The notes under the pieces are model-generated. The model saw only the letters and a list, made by a program, of their open reading frames with translations. It was not told the DNA's origin and made no database searches. The translations under genes and the position numbers were made by a program. 48,922 nt of DNA from Pseudomonas sp. PA15(2017) (GTDB lineage: Bacteria > Pseudomonadota > Gammaproteobacteria > Pseudomonadales > Pseudomonadaceae), in NCBI RefSeq assembly GCF_001945395.1, contig NZ_MSXV01000034.1, positions 1-48,922 on the forward strand, in the 5' to 3' direction. Below are positions 8,894 through 18,289 of this stretch, piece by piece. The stretch's first letter is position 1, and each line of letters starts with the position of its first letter.

Positions 8894-9898
8894 ATGACCT
8901 CTACCTTTGCTATCGCCGTTGTCGGCGCCACCGGCAGCGTCGGCGAATCGCTGCTGCAACTTCTCGAAGAACGCGATTTTCCCATCTCCGACCTGCACCT
9001 GCTGGCCAGTGCCGAGTCGGCCGGGCGCACCCTGGCGTTCAAGGGGCGCAACCTGCGCGTGCGCAGCGTGGAGGGTTTCGATTTCCGCACCGTCCAACTG
9101 GCGTTCTTCGCCGCCGACCCATCGGTGACCCACGCCCATGCCGAGGCGGTACGCAAGGCCGGCTGTTCGCTGATCGATGTCTCCGGTGCGCTGCCTGCCG
9201 ACGTGGCGCCACGGGTGGTGCCGGAGGTGAACGGCGTGACGATCAGCGGACCGGCGCCGTTCGCGCTCACCAGCCCTGCCTCGGTGGCCGTGGCCGTCGG
9301 CCTGGTGCTCGGCGCCCTGCGCGATCAACTGCAGGTACAGCGCGTGGTGATCGATGCGGGGCTGGCGGTTTCCAGTCGTGGCCGTGAAGGCGTAGCCGAG
9401 CTGGCGCGGCAAACGGCCGAGCTGCTCAATGGCCGGGCGCTCGAACCGCGACTGTTCGACCGGCAGATGGCGTTCAACGTGCTCGCCCAGGTGGATGAAC
9501 CCGATGCCGAAGGGCATGGGCAGCTCGAACGTCGCGTTCATGCCGACGTCAAGGCACTGCTCGGCAGCGACCTGAGCGTGACCGTCAATTGCCATCAGGT
9601 GCCGGTATTTTTCGGCGACAGTTTGAGCCTGACCGCACAGGCGTCTACACCTGTAGAGCTGGACAAGGTCATGGCCGCGCTGGAGGCGGCGCCAGGTATC
9701 GAACTGGTCGAGGCGGGCGACTACCCGACGGTCATCGGTGATGCGGTCGGCCAGGACGAAGTGTACGTGGGCCGCGTGCGCCGTGGCATCGACGACCCCT
9801 GCGCACTCACTTTGTGGATTGCGTCTGATAATGTGCGAAAAGGTGCCGCTTTGAACGCCGTACAGCTGGGCGAGTTATTGATAAAACACCACCTGTAA
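8894..9898 (+). CDS. Asd-like USG-1 family protein, probably not a dehydrogenase
   Basis: A 334-residue paralogue of aspartate-semialdehyde dehydrogenase of the USG-1 type often found beside fimV-truA. The Rossmann start VVGATGSVGESLLQLLEER is well kept, and the dimerisation half is recognisable. The catalytic Cys of true Asd (context PNCST) is absent: the equivalent stretch reads LTSPASVAVAVG, with Ala where Cys would be. It therefore most likely lacks semialdehyde dehydrogenase activity. The role of this family is not known to me. The start at ATG 8894 lacks a strong ribosome binding site but gives the expected N-terminus MTSTFAIAVVGATG. It follows the asd terminator and precedes fimV by 147 bases. 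Confidence 0.88.
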   Translation: MTSTFAIAVVGATGSVGESLLQLLEERDFPISDLHLLASAESAGRTLAFKGRNLRVRSVEGFDFRTVQLAFFAADPSVTHAHAEAVRKAGCSLIDVSGALPADVAPRVVPEVNGVTISGPAPFALTSPASVAVAVGLVLGALRDQLQVQRVVIDAGLAVSSRGREGVAELARQTAELLNGRALEPRLFDRQMAFNVLAQVDEPDAEGHGQLERRVHADVKALLGSDLSVTVNCHQVPVFFGDSLSLTAQASTPVELDKVMAALEAAPGIELVEAGDYPTVIGDAVGQDEVYVGRVRRGIDDPCALTLWIASDNVRKGAALNAVQLGELLIKHHL

Positions 9899-10045
9899 AA
9901 GATACTTATCGTGAAATCTGCATATCTATTCGAGCTTGGCAAATACTGAGCGCGCTGATCGTTGGCTGGGGGGCCTGCAAAAGGGGCAGCCACCGATCAT
10001 CTATCCTCTCGTTATGCGAGAGCAGTCACCACAAAGGAAAAGGCT

Positions 10046-12898
10046 ATGGTTCGGGTTCGTAAACTGGTGCTGGCTATCGCTGCGGCGACGGCGCTGTCTT
10101 CCGGTATGGCGCATGCGCTGGGTGTCGGTGAGCTGACACTGCAGTCGTCGCTGAACCAGCCGCTGGTGGCGGAAATCGAACTGCTCGACGTTCGCGACCT
10201 GTCCGCCGCGGAAATGCGCCCGTCGCTGGCCTCGCCCGAAGCGTTCAACAAGGCCGGCGTCGACCGCCAGTATTTCCTGACCGACCTCAAGTTCACGCCC
10301 GTCGTCAAACCCAACGGCAAGAGCGTGATTCGCGTCACCTCGACCAAACCGGTTCGCGAGCCCTACCTGAATTTCCTGGTCGAGGTGCTGTGGCCCAACG
10401 GCCGCCTGCTGCGCGAGTACACCCTGTTGCTCGATCCGCCGCTGTACTCCCCGCAAGCCGCTGCTGCCCCGCAGCTGCCGGTCGCCGCGCCGGCGCCCGC
10501 ACCCCGTCCGGCCCCGATTGCCGCGCCGCGCCCGACCGCTCCCGTCGCCAGCTCTCCGGCAGCACCGCGTGCCGGCACCGCTGGTGGCGATTACCGCACC
10601 AACGCCAACGATACCCTGTGGGAAGTCGCCCAGCGGGCCGGTGGCAGCGGTAGCGTGCACCAGAAGATGCTCGCCATTCAGGATCTCAATCCGGATGCGT
10701 TCATCGGTGGCAACATCAACCGCATGAAGAGCGGTCAGGTGCTGCGTTTGCCCGATGACCAGCAGATCGCTCGTCGCAGCCAGTCCGAAGCGCTGGCCCA
10801 GGTGGCCGAGCAGAACGGTTCCTGGCGCCAGGGCCGCAGTGCGCCGGCCGCTGCCGGTACCCGGCAGATCGATGCCACGCGCCGCAGCGCCGCCGGCCCA
10901 GCGCCGGCCGAAGTGACCCGCGAAGACAAGCTCAAGCTGGTCGCTGCCGAAGCCGGCAAGGCCACCTCGGGCAGCGAGAGCGGCACGGCCAACAACGCCG
11001 CACTGGCCAATCAGCTCGCCGTGACTCAGGAAAGCCTGGACTCGACGCGCCGTGAGAACGATGAACTGAAGGATCGCATGGGCGACCTGCAGAGCCAGCT
11101 CGACAAGCTTCAGCGTCTGATTCAGCTCAAGGACAACCAACTCGCCAAGCTGCAGGCCGACGTGTCGGCGCCTGCTGGTCAGGCTGCCGGCAATGCTGCC
11201 ACCGATACGGGGGCGGGCGCTGCTTCCGCTCCGGCCGCGCCGGTCACTGCGCCTGCCGAAACGCCAGCTGCCGCGCCGACCGGTGAGGCGCCCGCCGTCG
11301 ATGAAACCGCGCCGGAGCCGGCGCCGGTCGATCCATCGGTTGCCCAGCCCGCTGGAGAGTCGGCGGGCGAAGCCCCCGCTGCCGAAAGCACGCCTGCGCC
11401 AACTCCGGAGGCCGTCGCACCCGCTGCACCCGCTGCACCTGCCGAGCCGGCTGCGCCTGCTGCCGAAGTGCCTGCCCAGGCACCGGTTGTCGCAGCGCCC
11501 GAGCCGGTCGAAGAAGACAGCGCCCTCGACAACCTGCTGGCCAACCCGATGATGCTTGGCCTGATCGGCGGCAGCCTGCTGTTGGCACTGCTCCTGGTCC
11601 TGCTGATCCTGTCGCGCCGCAATGCCCGCAAGGCCGAGGAAGAAGAGGCCAGCCTGGCCACCTACGAAGAGGACACGCACCGCTTCGACAGCGATCTGGA
11701 ACTGCCGGCCGACAGCCTGAACGACCTACCGGACGATCAGCTGGCCCTGTCCGAGCCGGTTGGCGAAGAGCGCGTGACTGCGCAGACTGGCGACGCCCTG
11801 GGCGAAGCGGACATCTACATCGCCTACGGCCGTTTCAATCAGGCAGCCGAGTTGCTGCACAACGCGATCAACGACGAGCCGCATCGCACTGACCTGCGCC
11901 TGAAACTGATGGAGGTCTATGCCGAGCTGGGTGATCGCGAAGGCTTTGCCCGCCAGGAAAACGAGCTGCGCGAGATCGGTGGTGCCAACGCCCAGGTCGA
12001 GCAGTTGAAGAGCCGCTATCCGGCGATGGTGGTGCTCGGTGGCACCGCCGCCTTGGCCGGCACTGCCGCTGCCGACGACCTGGACGCCTTCAGCCTCGAC
12101 GACCTGACCCTGGACGAGCCCGAGCAGCCGTCGGCTCCGCTGCAGCCGGCCGCCGACGATGCATTCGATCTGGATCTGGACGCCCTCGAAGCCGAGTTCG
12201 CTGCAGAGCAGCAGCCCAAGGCGCAGGATGATGCCGCTCGCTTCGACGAAATCGATACCCTGAGCCTGGATTCCGACCTGGATTTGCCAACGCAGCCACC
12301 CGTCACGAGCCACGACGATTCCGTGGATTTCGACCTGGATCTGGGCGACGAGCCTGCCGGTCGCCAGGAGCCGGGCGGCGAGCTGGCAGACTTCAACCTG
12401 GACCTCGACACCCCGGCCACGCCAGCTTCCGCGCAGGACGATGACTTCCTGCTGAGCCTGGACGACGACGCCGACAAGTCGGCTGCCGATGTGGCGGGTC
12501 TGTCGTCCGCTCTGGATAGCGACAAGGAAGACGATTTCGGTCTGCCCGTCGACTTCGACCTGTCCCTCAACGACGAGCCGGCCCAGCCGAGCAGCGGCGC
12601 CAGTTTTGCCGCCCAGCTCGACGACGTGACCGCCGAACTCGATCAACTGGCCGAGAGCCTTGAACAGCAGGGCCAGGCACCACAGGAGGTGCAGGCCGAC
12701 AACGTGCCACTCGATGAAGACGATGATTTCGACTTCCTCTCCGGCACCGACGAAACCGCCACCAAGCTGGATCTGGCGCGGGCCTACATCGATATGGGCG
12801 ATACCGAAGGTGCCCGTGACATCCTCGATGAAGTGATCGCCGAAGGTAACGATGGCCAGCAGCAGGAAGCACGAGAGCTGATCGGCAAACTGGTTTGA
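10046..12898 (+). CDS. fimV: FimV, peptidoglycan-binding pilus/polarity protein
   Basis: FimV is an inner-membrane polar hub required for type IV pilus assembly and twitching in Pseudomonas. The 950 residues show the full layout: signal peptide (1-24, ending AHA), a conserved periplasmic domain, a LysM peptidoglycan-binding motif (about 181-236), a coiled coil (about 320-372), a Pro/Ala-rich linker (373-495), one membrane helix (about 501-525) and a long acidic cytoplasmic part. That part contains a TPR (about 585-640) and the C-terminal FimV/TPR motif (LDLARAYIDMGDTEGARDIL). I start it at ATG 10046 behind AAGGAAAAGG; an upstream in-frame start at 9962 would bury the signal peptide. The low-complexity linker and acidic repeats are normal for the family. 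A strong terminator follows. Confidence 0.96.
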   Translation: MVRVRKLVLAIAAATALSSGMAHALGVGELTLQSSLNQPLVAEIELLDVRDLSAAEMRPSLASPEAFNKAGVDRQYFLTDLKFTPVVKPNGKSVIRVTSTKPVREPYLNFLVEVLWPNGRLLREYTLLLDPPLYSPQAAAAPQLPVAAPAPAPRPAPIAAPRPTAPVASSPAAPRAGTAGGDYRTNANDTLWEVAQRAGGSGSVHQKMLAIQDLNPDAFIGGNINRMKSGQVLRLPDDQQIARRSQSEALAQVAEQNGSWRQGRSAPAAAGTRQIDATRRSAAGPAPAEVTREDKLKLVAAEAGKATSGSESGTANNAALANQLAVTQESLDSTRRENDELKDRMGDLQSQLDKLQRLIQLKDNQLAKLQADVSAPAGQAAGNAATDTGAGAASAPAAPVTAPAETPAAAPTGEAPAVDETAPEPAPVDPSVAQPAGESAGEAPAAESTPAPTPEAVAPAAPAAPAEPAAPAAEVPAQAPVVAAPEPVEEDSALDNLLANPMMLGLIGGSLLLALLLVLLILSRRNARKAEEEEASLATYEEDTHRFDSDLELPADSLNDLPDDQLALSEPVGEERVTAQTGDALGEADIYIAYGRFNQAAELLHNAINDEPHRTDLRLKLMEVYAELGDREGFARQENELREIGGANAQVEQLKSRYPAMVVLGGTAALAGTAAADDLDAFSLDDLTLDEPEQPSAPLQPAADDAFDLDLDALEAEFAAEQQPKAQDDAARFDEIDTLSLDSDLDLPTQPPVTSHDDSVDFDLDLGDEPAGRQEPGGELADFNLDLDTPATPASAQDDDFLLSLDDDADKSAADVAGLSSALDSDKEDDFGLPVDFDLSLNDEPAQPSSGASFAAQLDDVTAELDQLAESLEQQGQAPQEVQADNVPLDEDDDFDFLSGTDETATKLDLARAYIDMGDTEGARDILDEVIAEGNDGQQQEARELIGKLV

Positions 12899-12918
12899 CG
12901 CGCAGTTGATTGGCACTG

Positions 12919-12945
12919 ACGGCAGCCCAGGGGCTGCCGTTTTTG
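12919..12945 (+). terminator. Terminator after fimV
   Basis: A perfect stem (12919-12928 with 12931-12940, in practice 9 bp with a 4-base loop) is followed by TTTTT, 21 bases after the fimV stop. Confidence 0.9.
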
Positions 12946-13057
12946 CATCTGCGGCATGCAACTAAATTGACTGTTGGCGTGGCAGCCCCCTTGGGTGACG
13001 GTATAATTGCCGGCATTGCAGCTTTGATCCGGTCATGACCAATTGATTAACGAACCA

Positions 13058-13903
13058 ATGACGGCAGCCGAGATGGCTGCCGTCGGCATTTACAAGATCG
13101 CCCTGGGTGTCGAGTACCGCGGCGCCCGCTACCGCGGCTTTCAGCGTCAGCGAGACGGTGTCCCATCGATCCAGGCGTCCCTCGAAAAGGCCTTGTCCAA
13201 GGTCGCCGGTGGCGCTCCGGTGACGCTCAGCTGCGCCGGGCGTACCGATGCCCTGGTGCATGCCAGCGGCCAGGTGGTGCATTTCGATACCCACGTAGAG
13301 CGCTCCATGCACGCCTGGGTGATGGGCGCCAACATGAACCTACCGGGCGATATCAGCATCACCTGGGCCAAGGCGATGCCGAACCACTTCGATGCGCGCT
13401 TCTGCGCCATGGCGCGGCGTTACCGCTACGTGATCTACAACGACCAGATCCGCCCGGCGCATATGGCCGAGGAGGTGACCTGGAATCATCGGCCGCTGGA
13501 TGTCGAGCGCATGTGCGAAGCGGCCAAGGTGTTCCTCGGGACCCATGATTTCAGCGCCTTTCGCGCCCGGCAGTGCCAGGCCAAGTCGCCGATCAAGACG
13601 GTCCATCATCTCGAGTTGCTGCAGCATGGCCGTTTCATCGTGCTCGATATCCGCGCCAACGCCTTTCTGCATCACATGGTGCGTAACATCGCCGGCGTGC
13701 TGATGACCATCGGTGCTGGCGAGCGGCCCGTGGAGTGGGCGGGGGAGGTGCTGCGCACCGGCGTGCGGCGCACCGGCGGGGTGACCGCTCACCCATTCGG
13801 CCTGTATCTGGTGCAGGTGGACTACCCGGAAGAGTTCGACCTGCCGACCCGTTATCTGGGGCCGCACTTCCTGTCCGGCCTCGAAGACGTGGCAACGCGC
13901 TGA
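13058..13903 (+). CDS. truA: tRNA pseudouridine(38-40) synthase TruA
   Basis: TruA makes pseudouridine at positions 38-40 of the tRNA anticodon arm. The 281 residues cover the whole family: GVEYRGARYRGFQRQR at the start, the catalytic Asp in the GRTD motif, RARQCQAKSP and FLHHMVRNIAGVLM later. In the GRTDxGVHA motif this protein reads GRTDALVHASG, with Leu replacing the normally conserved Gly after the catalytic Asp; the Asp itself is kept. The start is uncertain: ATG 13058 (used), ATG 13073 or TTG 13043, none with a clear ribosome binding site. It stands between fimV and trpF as in other Pseudomonas. Confidence 0.95.
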   Translation: MTAAEMAAVGIYKIALGVEYRGARYRGFQRQRDGVPSIQASLEKALSKVAGGAPVTLSCAGRTDALVHASGQVVHFDTHVERSMHAWVMGANMNLPGDISITWAKAMPNHFDARFCAMARRYRYVIYNDQIRPAHMAEEVTWNHRPLDVERMCEAAKVFLGTHDFSAFRARQCQAKSPIKTVHHLELLQHGRFIVLDIRANAFLHHMVRNIAGVLMTIGAGERPVEWAGEVLRTGVRRTGGVTAHPFGLYLVQVDYPEEFDLPTRYLGPHFLSGLEDVATR

Positions 13904-13984
13904 GCGGGGCAGGGCGCAGCAATTAGTGGCGCGCCCTGGCTGGTCATTTGTTACCATCCGGCCTTTCGCGGAGGTATTCGTCTT

Positions 13985-14617
13985 TTGTCAGTCGTTCGCA
14001 GCAAGATCTGTGGGATTACTCGCCTCGAGGATGGGCTCGCTGCCGTGGCGGCAGGCGCCGATGCCATCGGGCTGGTATTCTACGCGCGCAGCCCGCGGGC
14101 AGTGTCGATCGAGCAGGCGCAGGCCATCGTCGCCGGCTTGCCGCCTTTCGTGACCACCGTGGGGCTGTTCGTCGACACGCCGCAACGTGACATCGAAGTG
14201 GTGCTGGCCGCCGTACCGCTGGATCTCCTGCAGTTTCACGGCGACGAAAGTGCGGCCGAGTGCGAGGCGCTGGGACGGCCTTACATCAAGGCATTGCGCG
14301 TGCGCGCGCAGGATGACGTCGCCGCGCAGGTGGATGCCTACCCAGGTGCTCGCGCCGTGCTGCTCGATACCTTCGTGGACGGTGTTCCCGGTGGCACTGG
14401 GCAAGCCTTCGACTGGGCGCTGGTACCTGCCACCCTGAGCAAACCGGTGATTCTCGCCGGTGGTCTGACGCCCGGCAACGTCGCGTCGGCCATCGCTCAG
14501 GTGCGCCCATACGCCGTGGATGTCAGTGGCGGCGTGGAAGCCAGCAAGGGCATCAAGGATGCCACCAAGGTCAAAGACTTCGTGCGTGCCGTGCGCGCGG
14601 TTGGAGAGTCGATGTGA
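13985..14617 (+). CDS. trpF: Phosphoribosylanthranilate isomerase
   Basis: TrpF carries out the Amadori rearrangement of phosphoribosylanthranilate in tryptophan biosynthesis. The 210-residue TIM barrel has the catalytic Cys in [12 protein letters not shown] near the N-terminus and the catalytic Asp in VLLDTFVDG. The phosphate-binding loops [10 protein letters not shown] and [13 protein letters not shown] are also intact. It starts at a TTG (13985) ten bases after GGAGG (13970-13974), which gives the family N-terminus; no closer ATG or GTG exists. It is separate from other trp genes, as is normal in Pseudomonas. Confidence 0.96.
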   Translation: MSVVRSKICGITRLEDGLAAVAAGADAIGLVFYARSPRAVSIEQAQAIVAGLPPFVTTVGLFVDTPQRDIEVVLAAVPLDLLQFHGDESAAECEALGRPYIKALRVRAQDDVAAQVDAYPGARAVLLDTFVDGVPGGTGQAFDWALVPATLSKPVILAGGLTPGNVASAIAQVRPYAVDVSGGVEASKGIKDATKVKDFVRAVRAVGESM

Positions 14618-14788
14618 CGGCGCCGTTCAGCGAGCCGTCCATACTTCTATCGCCGCGAACAGTGCGCGCTTTTTCGTGGTCGAAGCAGGTGGCGGGTATC
14701 AGGCCAGCCCCAGCGGCGACCGCTTTGTGAATTCGCTTGTCATGTGCAGCAAGCATGTTGAAGCCTACAGCGTTGGAGAATTGAGAGC

Positions 14789-15673
14789 ATGAGCAACTGG
14801 CTGGTAGACAAACTGATCCCCTCGATCATGCGTTCCGAGGTCAAGAAGAGTTCGGTACCCGAAGGCCTGTGGCACAAGTGTCCTTCCTGCGAAGCGGTGC
14901 TGTACAAGCCGGAGCTGGAAAAGACCCTGGACGTCTGCCCCAAGTGCAACCACCACATGCGCATCGATGCCCGCGCCCGCCTGAACATCTTTCTGGATGC
15001 CGATGGCCGTGAGGAGATCGGTGCCGATCTGGAACCGTCCGACCGCCTGAAATTCCGCGACAGCAAGAAGTACAAGGATCGCCTCGTCGCTGCCCAGAAG
15101 CAGACCGGTGAAAAGGACGCGCTGATCTCCATGAGCGGCAGTCTGGAAGGCATGCCGGTGGTGGCCTGTGCGTTCGAATTCGCCTTCATGGGTGGCTCGA
15201 TGGGCTCCATCGTCGGTGAGCGTTTCGTACAGGCCGCCAATGTGGCACTGGAAAAGCGTTGCCCGTTCGTCTGCTTCGCCGCCTCCGGTGGTGCGCGCAT
15301 GCAGGAAGCACTGATTTCGCTGATGCAGATGGCCAAGACCTCGGCGGTGCTGGCGCGTCTGCGTGAGGAGGGTATCCCCTTCGTATCGGTGCTGACCGAC
15401 CCGGTATATGGCGGCGTTTCTGCCAGCCTGGCAATGCTCGGTGACGTGATCGTCGCCGAGCCCAAGGCGCTGATCGGCTTCGCTGGTCCGCGGGTCATCG
15501 AGCAGACCGTTCGCGAGAAGCTGCCGGAAGGCTTCCAGCGCAGCGAGTTCCTCATCGAGCATGGCGCCATCGACATGATCATTCACCGTGCCGAGCTGCG
15601 TCCGCGTCTGGCCCGTCTGCTGGCGCAGTTCACGCACCAGCCGTCCCCCGCTGCAGTGCCGGTCGCCGCATGA
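14789..15673 (+). CDS. accD: Acetyl-CoA carboxylase carboxyltransferase subunit beta
   Basis: AccD is the beta half of the carboxyltransferase that makes malonyl-CoA for fatty acid synthesis, acting with AccA. The 294 residues include the N-terminal four-cysteine zinc ribbon (Cys31, Cys34, Cys50, Cys53), the crotonase-fold core with [20 protein letters not shown], and the [20 protein letters not shown] segment. The ATG at 14789 follows GGAGAATTGAGAGC. Its stop overlaps the folC start by ATGA, implying translational coupling, and the two genes are commonly paired. The 171-base gap from trpF has no gene. Confidence 0.97.
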   Translation: MSNWLVDKLIPSIMRSEVKKSSVPEGLWHKCPSCEAVLYKPELEKTLDVCPKCNHHMRIDARARLNIFLDADGREEIGADLEPSDRLKFRDSKKYKDRLVAAQKQTGEKDALISMSGSLEGMPVVACAFEFAFMGGSMGSIVGERFVQAANVALEKRCPFVCFAASGGARMQEALISLMQMAKTSAVLARLREEGIPFVSVLTDPVYGGVSASLAMLGDVIVAEPKALIGFAGPRVIEQTVREKLPEGFQRSEFLIEHGAIDMIIHRAELRPRLARLLAQFTHQPSPAAVPVAA

Positions 15674-16977
15674 CCCAGCGCTCCCTGGCCGAGTGGCTGG
15701 CGTATCTGGAGCGTCTGCATCCGAGCGCCATCGACATGGGCCTGGAGCGCTCCCGGGAGGTCGCGGCGCGCCTCGGCCTTTCCAGGCCGGCACCGCGTGT
15801 CGTCACGGTTACCGGCACCAATGGCAAAGGCTCGACCTGCGCCTTTCTCGCCGCCTTGCTGCGTGCCCAGGGCCTGAGGGTCGGGGTGTACAGTTCGCCG
15901 CACCTGCTGCGTTACAACGAGCGGGTGCAGGTCGATGGTCAGCAGGTCAGCGATGCAGGCCTGTGCGAGGCCTTCGCAGCCGTCGAGGCGGCCCGCGGCG
16001 AAACTACGCTGACCTATTTCGAGATGGGCACGCTGGCGGCGTTCTGGCTGTTCGAGCGTGCCGGGCTGGATGTCGCCGTGCTCGAAGTCGGCCTGGGCGG
16101 GCGTCTGGATGCGGTGAATCTGGTCGATGCGGACCTTGCGTTAATCACCAGCATCGGCGTCGATCATGCCGACTGGCTGGGTGATACCCGTGAGTCGGTA
16201 GCCTTCGAGAAAGCCGGCATCATGCGCGCCGGCAGACCGGCGCTGTGTGGCGATTTCGATCCGCCTCTGCCGCTGCTCGAACGGGTCTGCGAACTGGATT
16301 GTCCGCTGTTCTTGCGCTGCCGGGATTTCGACCTGAGCGTCAGCGAATCAGGTTGGAGCTGGTATGGGCTGACGGCCGCTGGCGAGGTGCTGCGCCTGGA
16401 GGACCTGCCGCTGCTCGACCTGCCCATGGAAAACGCCGCACTGGCGTTGCAGGCCTACGCCTTGCTGGATCTGCCCTGGGACGCCGAGCGCATTGCCGAC
16501 GCCCTGCAGGCCACGCGGTTGACCGGTCGCCTGGATCGCCGTCACTTGAACTGGCGCGGCAAGTCCCTCACTCTGTTGCTCGACGTGGGGCACAATCCCC
16601 ATGCCGCGCAATTTCTCGCCGGTCGCTTGCAGGCGCGTGCCTTCGCCGGTCAGCGTCTGGCGGTATTCGGCCTGCTGGCCGACAAGGAGCTGCCTGGTGT
16701 GGTCGCGCCGCTGCTGGCCGATATCGGCCATTGGGCGGTGGCGACTCTGACCAGTGAACGCTCGCGTCCTGCTGCCGAGCTGCATGCGCACCTGGCAGCC
16801 TGTGGTGCTCGGGTCGAGGCCCATGGCGATGTCGCCAGCGCCCTCGAAGCGCAGTGCGAGCGTGCGGCGGCGGGTGATGAAATTCTGCTCTTTGGGTCTT
16901 TTTTCTGCGTGGCCGAAGCCCTGATGTGGCTGGAGCACTACGCCCAGGAGGATGTGCAGGATGGCAATGCTGGATAG
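15670..16977 (+). CDS. folC: Bifunctional dihydrofolate/folylpolyglutamate synthase
   Basis: FolC attaches glutamate to dihydropteroate and extends the polyglutamate tail of folates. The 435-residue Mur-ligase-type protein carries the ATP loop GTNGKGST (about 49-56), the Mg-binding FEMGTLAAF region, the [13 protein letters not shown] motif and a C-terminal [13 protein letters not shown]. The start codon overlaps the accD stop (ATGA). The last 17 bases overlap the downstream SPOR-domain gene, so accD-folC-SPOR-cvpA probably form one transcription unit. Confidence 0.96.
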   Translation: MTQRSLAEWLAYLERLHPSAIDMGLERSREVAARLGLSRPAPRVVTVTGTNGKGSTCAFLAALLRAQGLRVGVYSSPHLLRYNERVQVDGQQVSDAGLCEAFAAVEAARGETTLTYFEMGTLAAFWLFERAGLDVAVLEVGLGGRLDAVNLVDADLALITSIGVDHADWLGDTRESVAFEKAGIMRAGRPALCGDFDPPLPLLERVCELDCPLFLRCRDFDLSVSESGWSWYGLTAAGEVLRLEDLPLLDLPMENAALALQAYALLDLPWDAERIADALQATRLTGRLDRRHLNWRGKSLTLLLDVGHNPHAAQFLAGRLQARAFAGQRLAVFGLLADKELPGVVAPLLADIGHWAVATLTSERSRPAAELHAHLAACGARVEAHGDVASALEAQCERAAAGDEILLFGSFFCVAEALMWLEHYAQEDVQDGNAG

Positions 16978-17614
16978 TGGAACCAAGCAACGTATCGTCG
17001 GCGCGCTGGTGCTGGTCGCCCTGGCGGTGATCTTCCTGCCGATGCTGCTTTCCCGTCCCGACGAATTGCGGCATGTGGTGGTCGATGCGCCGAGCATTCC
17101 AGCCAAGCCGGTAACCCCTGAAATCGAAATGCAGCCGGTGATCGTGCCCGATCCCCAGGAACTGCCTCAGGAGCCGGTGCCAGGTGATACTGCGCCAGCC
17201 GAGCAGGCGCAGGCTCAGGCTCAGGCGCCGGTCGAGCAGCCCATCGTCGAGCTGCCGGCCAGCGAGCCGCCCGCGCCCACGCCGCCTCCGGCAGCGCTGC
17301 CTACCCCGAGCAAGCCCGCCGAAGTGGCACCGCCGCCACAAAAGGCGCCGGCCGAGCGCCTGGACGCCAACAGCCTGCCGGTCAGCTGGTCGGTGCAGCT
17401 GGCCAGCCTGTCCAGCCGCCCGGGCGCCGAAACGCTGCAGAAGACCTTGCGCGCCCAGGGCTACAACGCCTATATCCGCACCGCCGATGGCATGAACCGG
17501 GTATTTGTCGGGCCGTTGGTGGAGCGAGTCGAGGCCGACCGCCTGCGTGACCAGCTCAACCGCCAGCACAAGCTCAATGGCTTCGTGGTGCGCTTCCAGC
17601 CGGAAAGCAACTGA
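16961..17614 (+). CDS. SPOR-domain cell-division protein, DedD-like
   Basis: A 217-residue bitopic inner-membrane protein. It has a short cytoplasmic tail, one transmembrane helix (about residues 14-32, GALVLVALAVIFLPMLL), a long Pro/Ala/Gln-rich periplasmic linker and a C-terminal SPOR domain (about 140-215, starting PVSWSVQLASLSSRPGAE) that binds denuded septal peptidoglycan. This is the DedD layout and position (folC-dedD-cvpA-purF, as in E. coli). I start at ATG 16961, nine bases after AGGAGG. ATG 16952 abuts the ribosome binding site and is unlikely. It overlaps the end of folC by 17 bases. Confidence 0.9.
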   Translation: MAMLDSGTKQRIVGALVLVALAVIFLPMLLSRPDELRHVVVDAPSIPAKPVTPEIEMQPVIVPDPQELPQEPVPGDTAPAEQAQAQAQAPVEQPIVELPASEPPAPTPPPAALPTPSKPAEVAPPPQKAPAERLDANSLPVSWSVQLASLSSRPGAETLQKTLRAQGYNAYIRTADGMNRVFVGPLVERVEADRLRDQLNRQHKLNGFVVRFQPESN

Positions 17615-17655
17615 CGCTTCGCATGTTATCCGCGCTTAACCGATGGGCAGGGCTC

Positions 17656-17664
17656 TGCTAAAAT
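17656..17664 (+). promoter_or_regulatory. Possible extended -10 promoter element before cvpA
   Basis: TGCTAAAAT fits an extended -10 hexamer and lies 31 bases upstream of the cvpA start. The -35 match (TTAACC region) is poor, so the promoter is tentative. Confidence 0.3.
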
Positions 17665-17694
17665 GCAGCGCCTCTTCCATCGGTAACCTGCATC

Positions 17695-18261
17695 GTGGCA
17701 TTCACCTGGGTCGATTGGGCGATCATCGCCATCATCGCCGTTTCGAGTCTGATCAGTCTGAGCAGAGGTTTCGTCAAGGAAGCCCTGTCGCTCGTCACCT
17801 GGATCATTGCCGGCGTGGTCGCCTGGATGTTCGGCGGCGCGCTCTCTCAGCATCTCGAGGCCTACATCGAAGCCCCGTCCGCCCGTGTCATCGCTGCCTG
17901 CGTGATTCTGTTCGTATTGACGCTGCTGGTCGGTGCGCTGATCAACTACCTGATCGGCGAACTGATCCGGGTCACCGGCCTGTCGGGTACCGATCGCTTC
18001 CTGGGCATGGTATTCGGCGCCGCCCGCGGCGCCTTGCTGGTCGTGGTAGCGGTCGGGCTGCTCAGCCTGGGGCCGGTGCAGCAGGATGCGTGGTGGCAGC
18101 AGTCGGCCTTGCTACCGCATTTTCTGCTGGTTGCAGACTGGTCGAAGAACCTCATATTGGGTGTGTCCAGCGAGTGGCTGGCCAGCGGTATACGCGAGCC
18201 GGTCGAGCTGCCGTTCAAAGAGGTGCTGCAGGGGGCTTCTCCTGCCAGCACCGGTAAATAG
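17695..18261 (+). CDS. cvpA: CvpA family inner-membrane protein
   Basis: A 188-residue membrane protein with about four transmembrane helices. The CvpA signature is visible at the start (VDWAIIAIIAVSSLISLSRG, then FVKEALSL) and in the GTDRFLGMVFGAARGALLV loop. CvpA is needed for colicin V export in E. coli and is linked with envelope homeostasis and purine-operon neighbours; its biochemical role is unclear. The start is GTG 17695, which gives the family N-terminus MAFTWVDWAI. purF begins 28 bases downstream, the usual cvpA-purF pairing. Confidence 0.93.
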   Translation: MAFTWVDWAIIAIIAVSSLISLSRGFVKEALSLVTWIIAGVVAWMFGGALSQHLEAYIEAPSARVIAACVILFVLTLLVGALINYLIGELIRVTGLSGTDRFLGMVFGAARGALLVVVAVGLLSLGPVQQDAWWQQSALLPHFLLVADWSKNLILGVSSEWLASGIREPVELPFKEVLQGASPASTGK

Positions 18262-18289
18262 TCGTTTCACTGAGTAGGGGTTGCGTCAC

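Noticed and set aside
10001..11680. Long minus-strand frame opposite fimV
   Set aside because: Low-complexity Arg/Gly-rich antisense of the FimV linker with no ribosome binding site or recognisable domain.
14651..14676. CGCG hairpin followed by CTTTTTC between trpF and accD
   Set aside because: The stem has only 4 bp, too weak to call a terminator.
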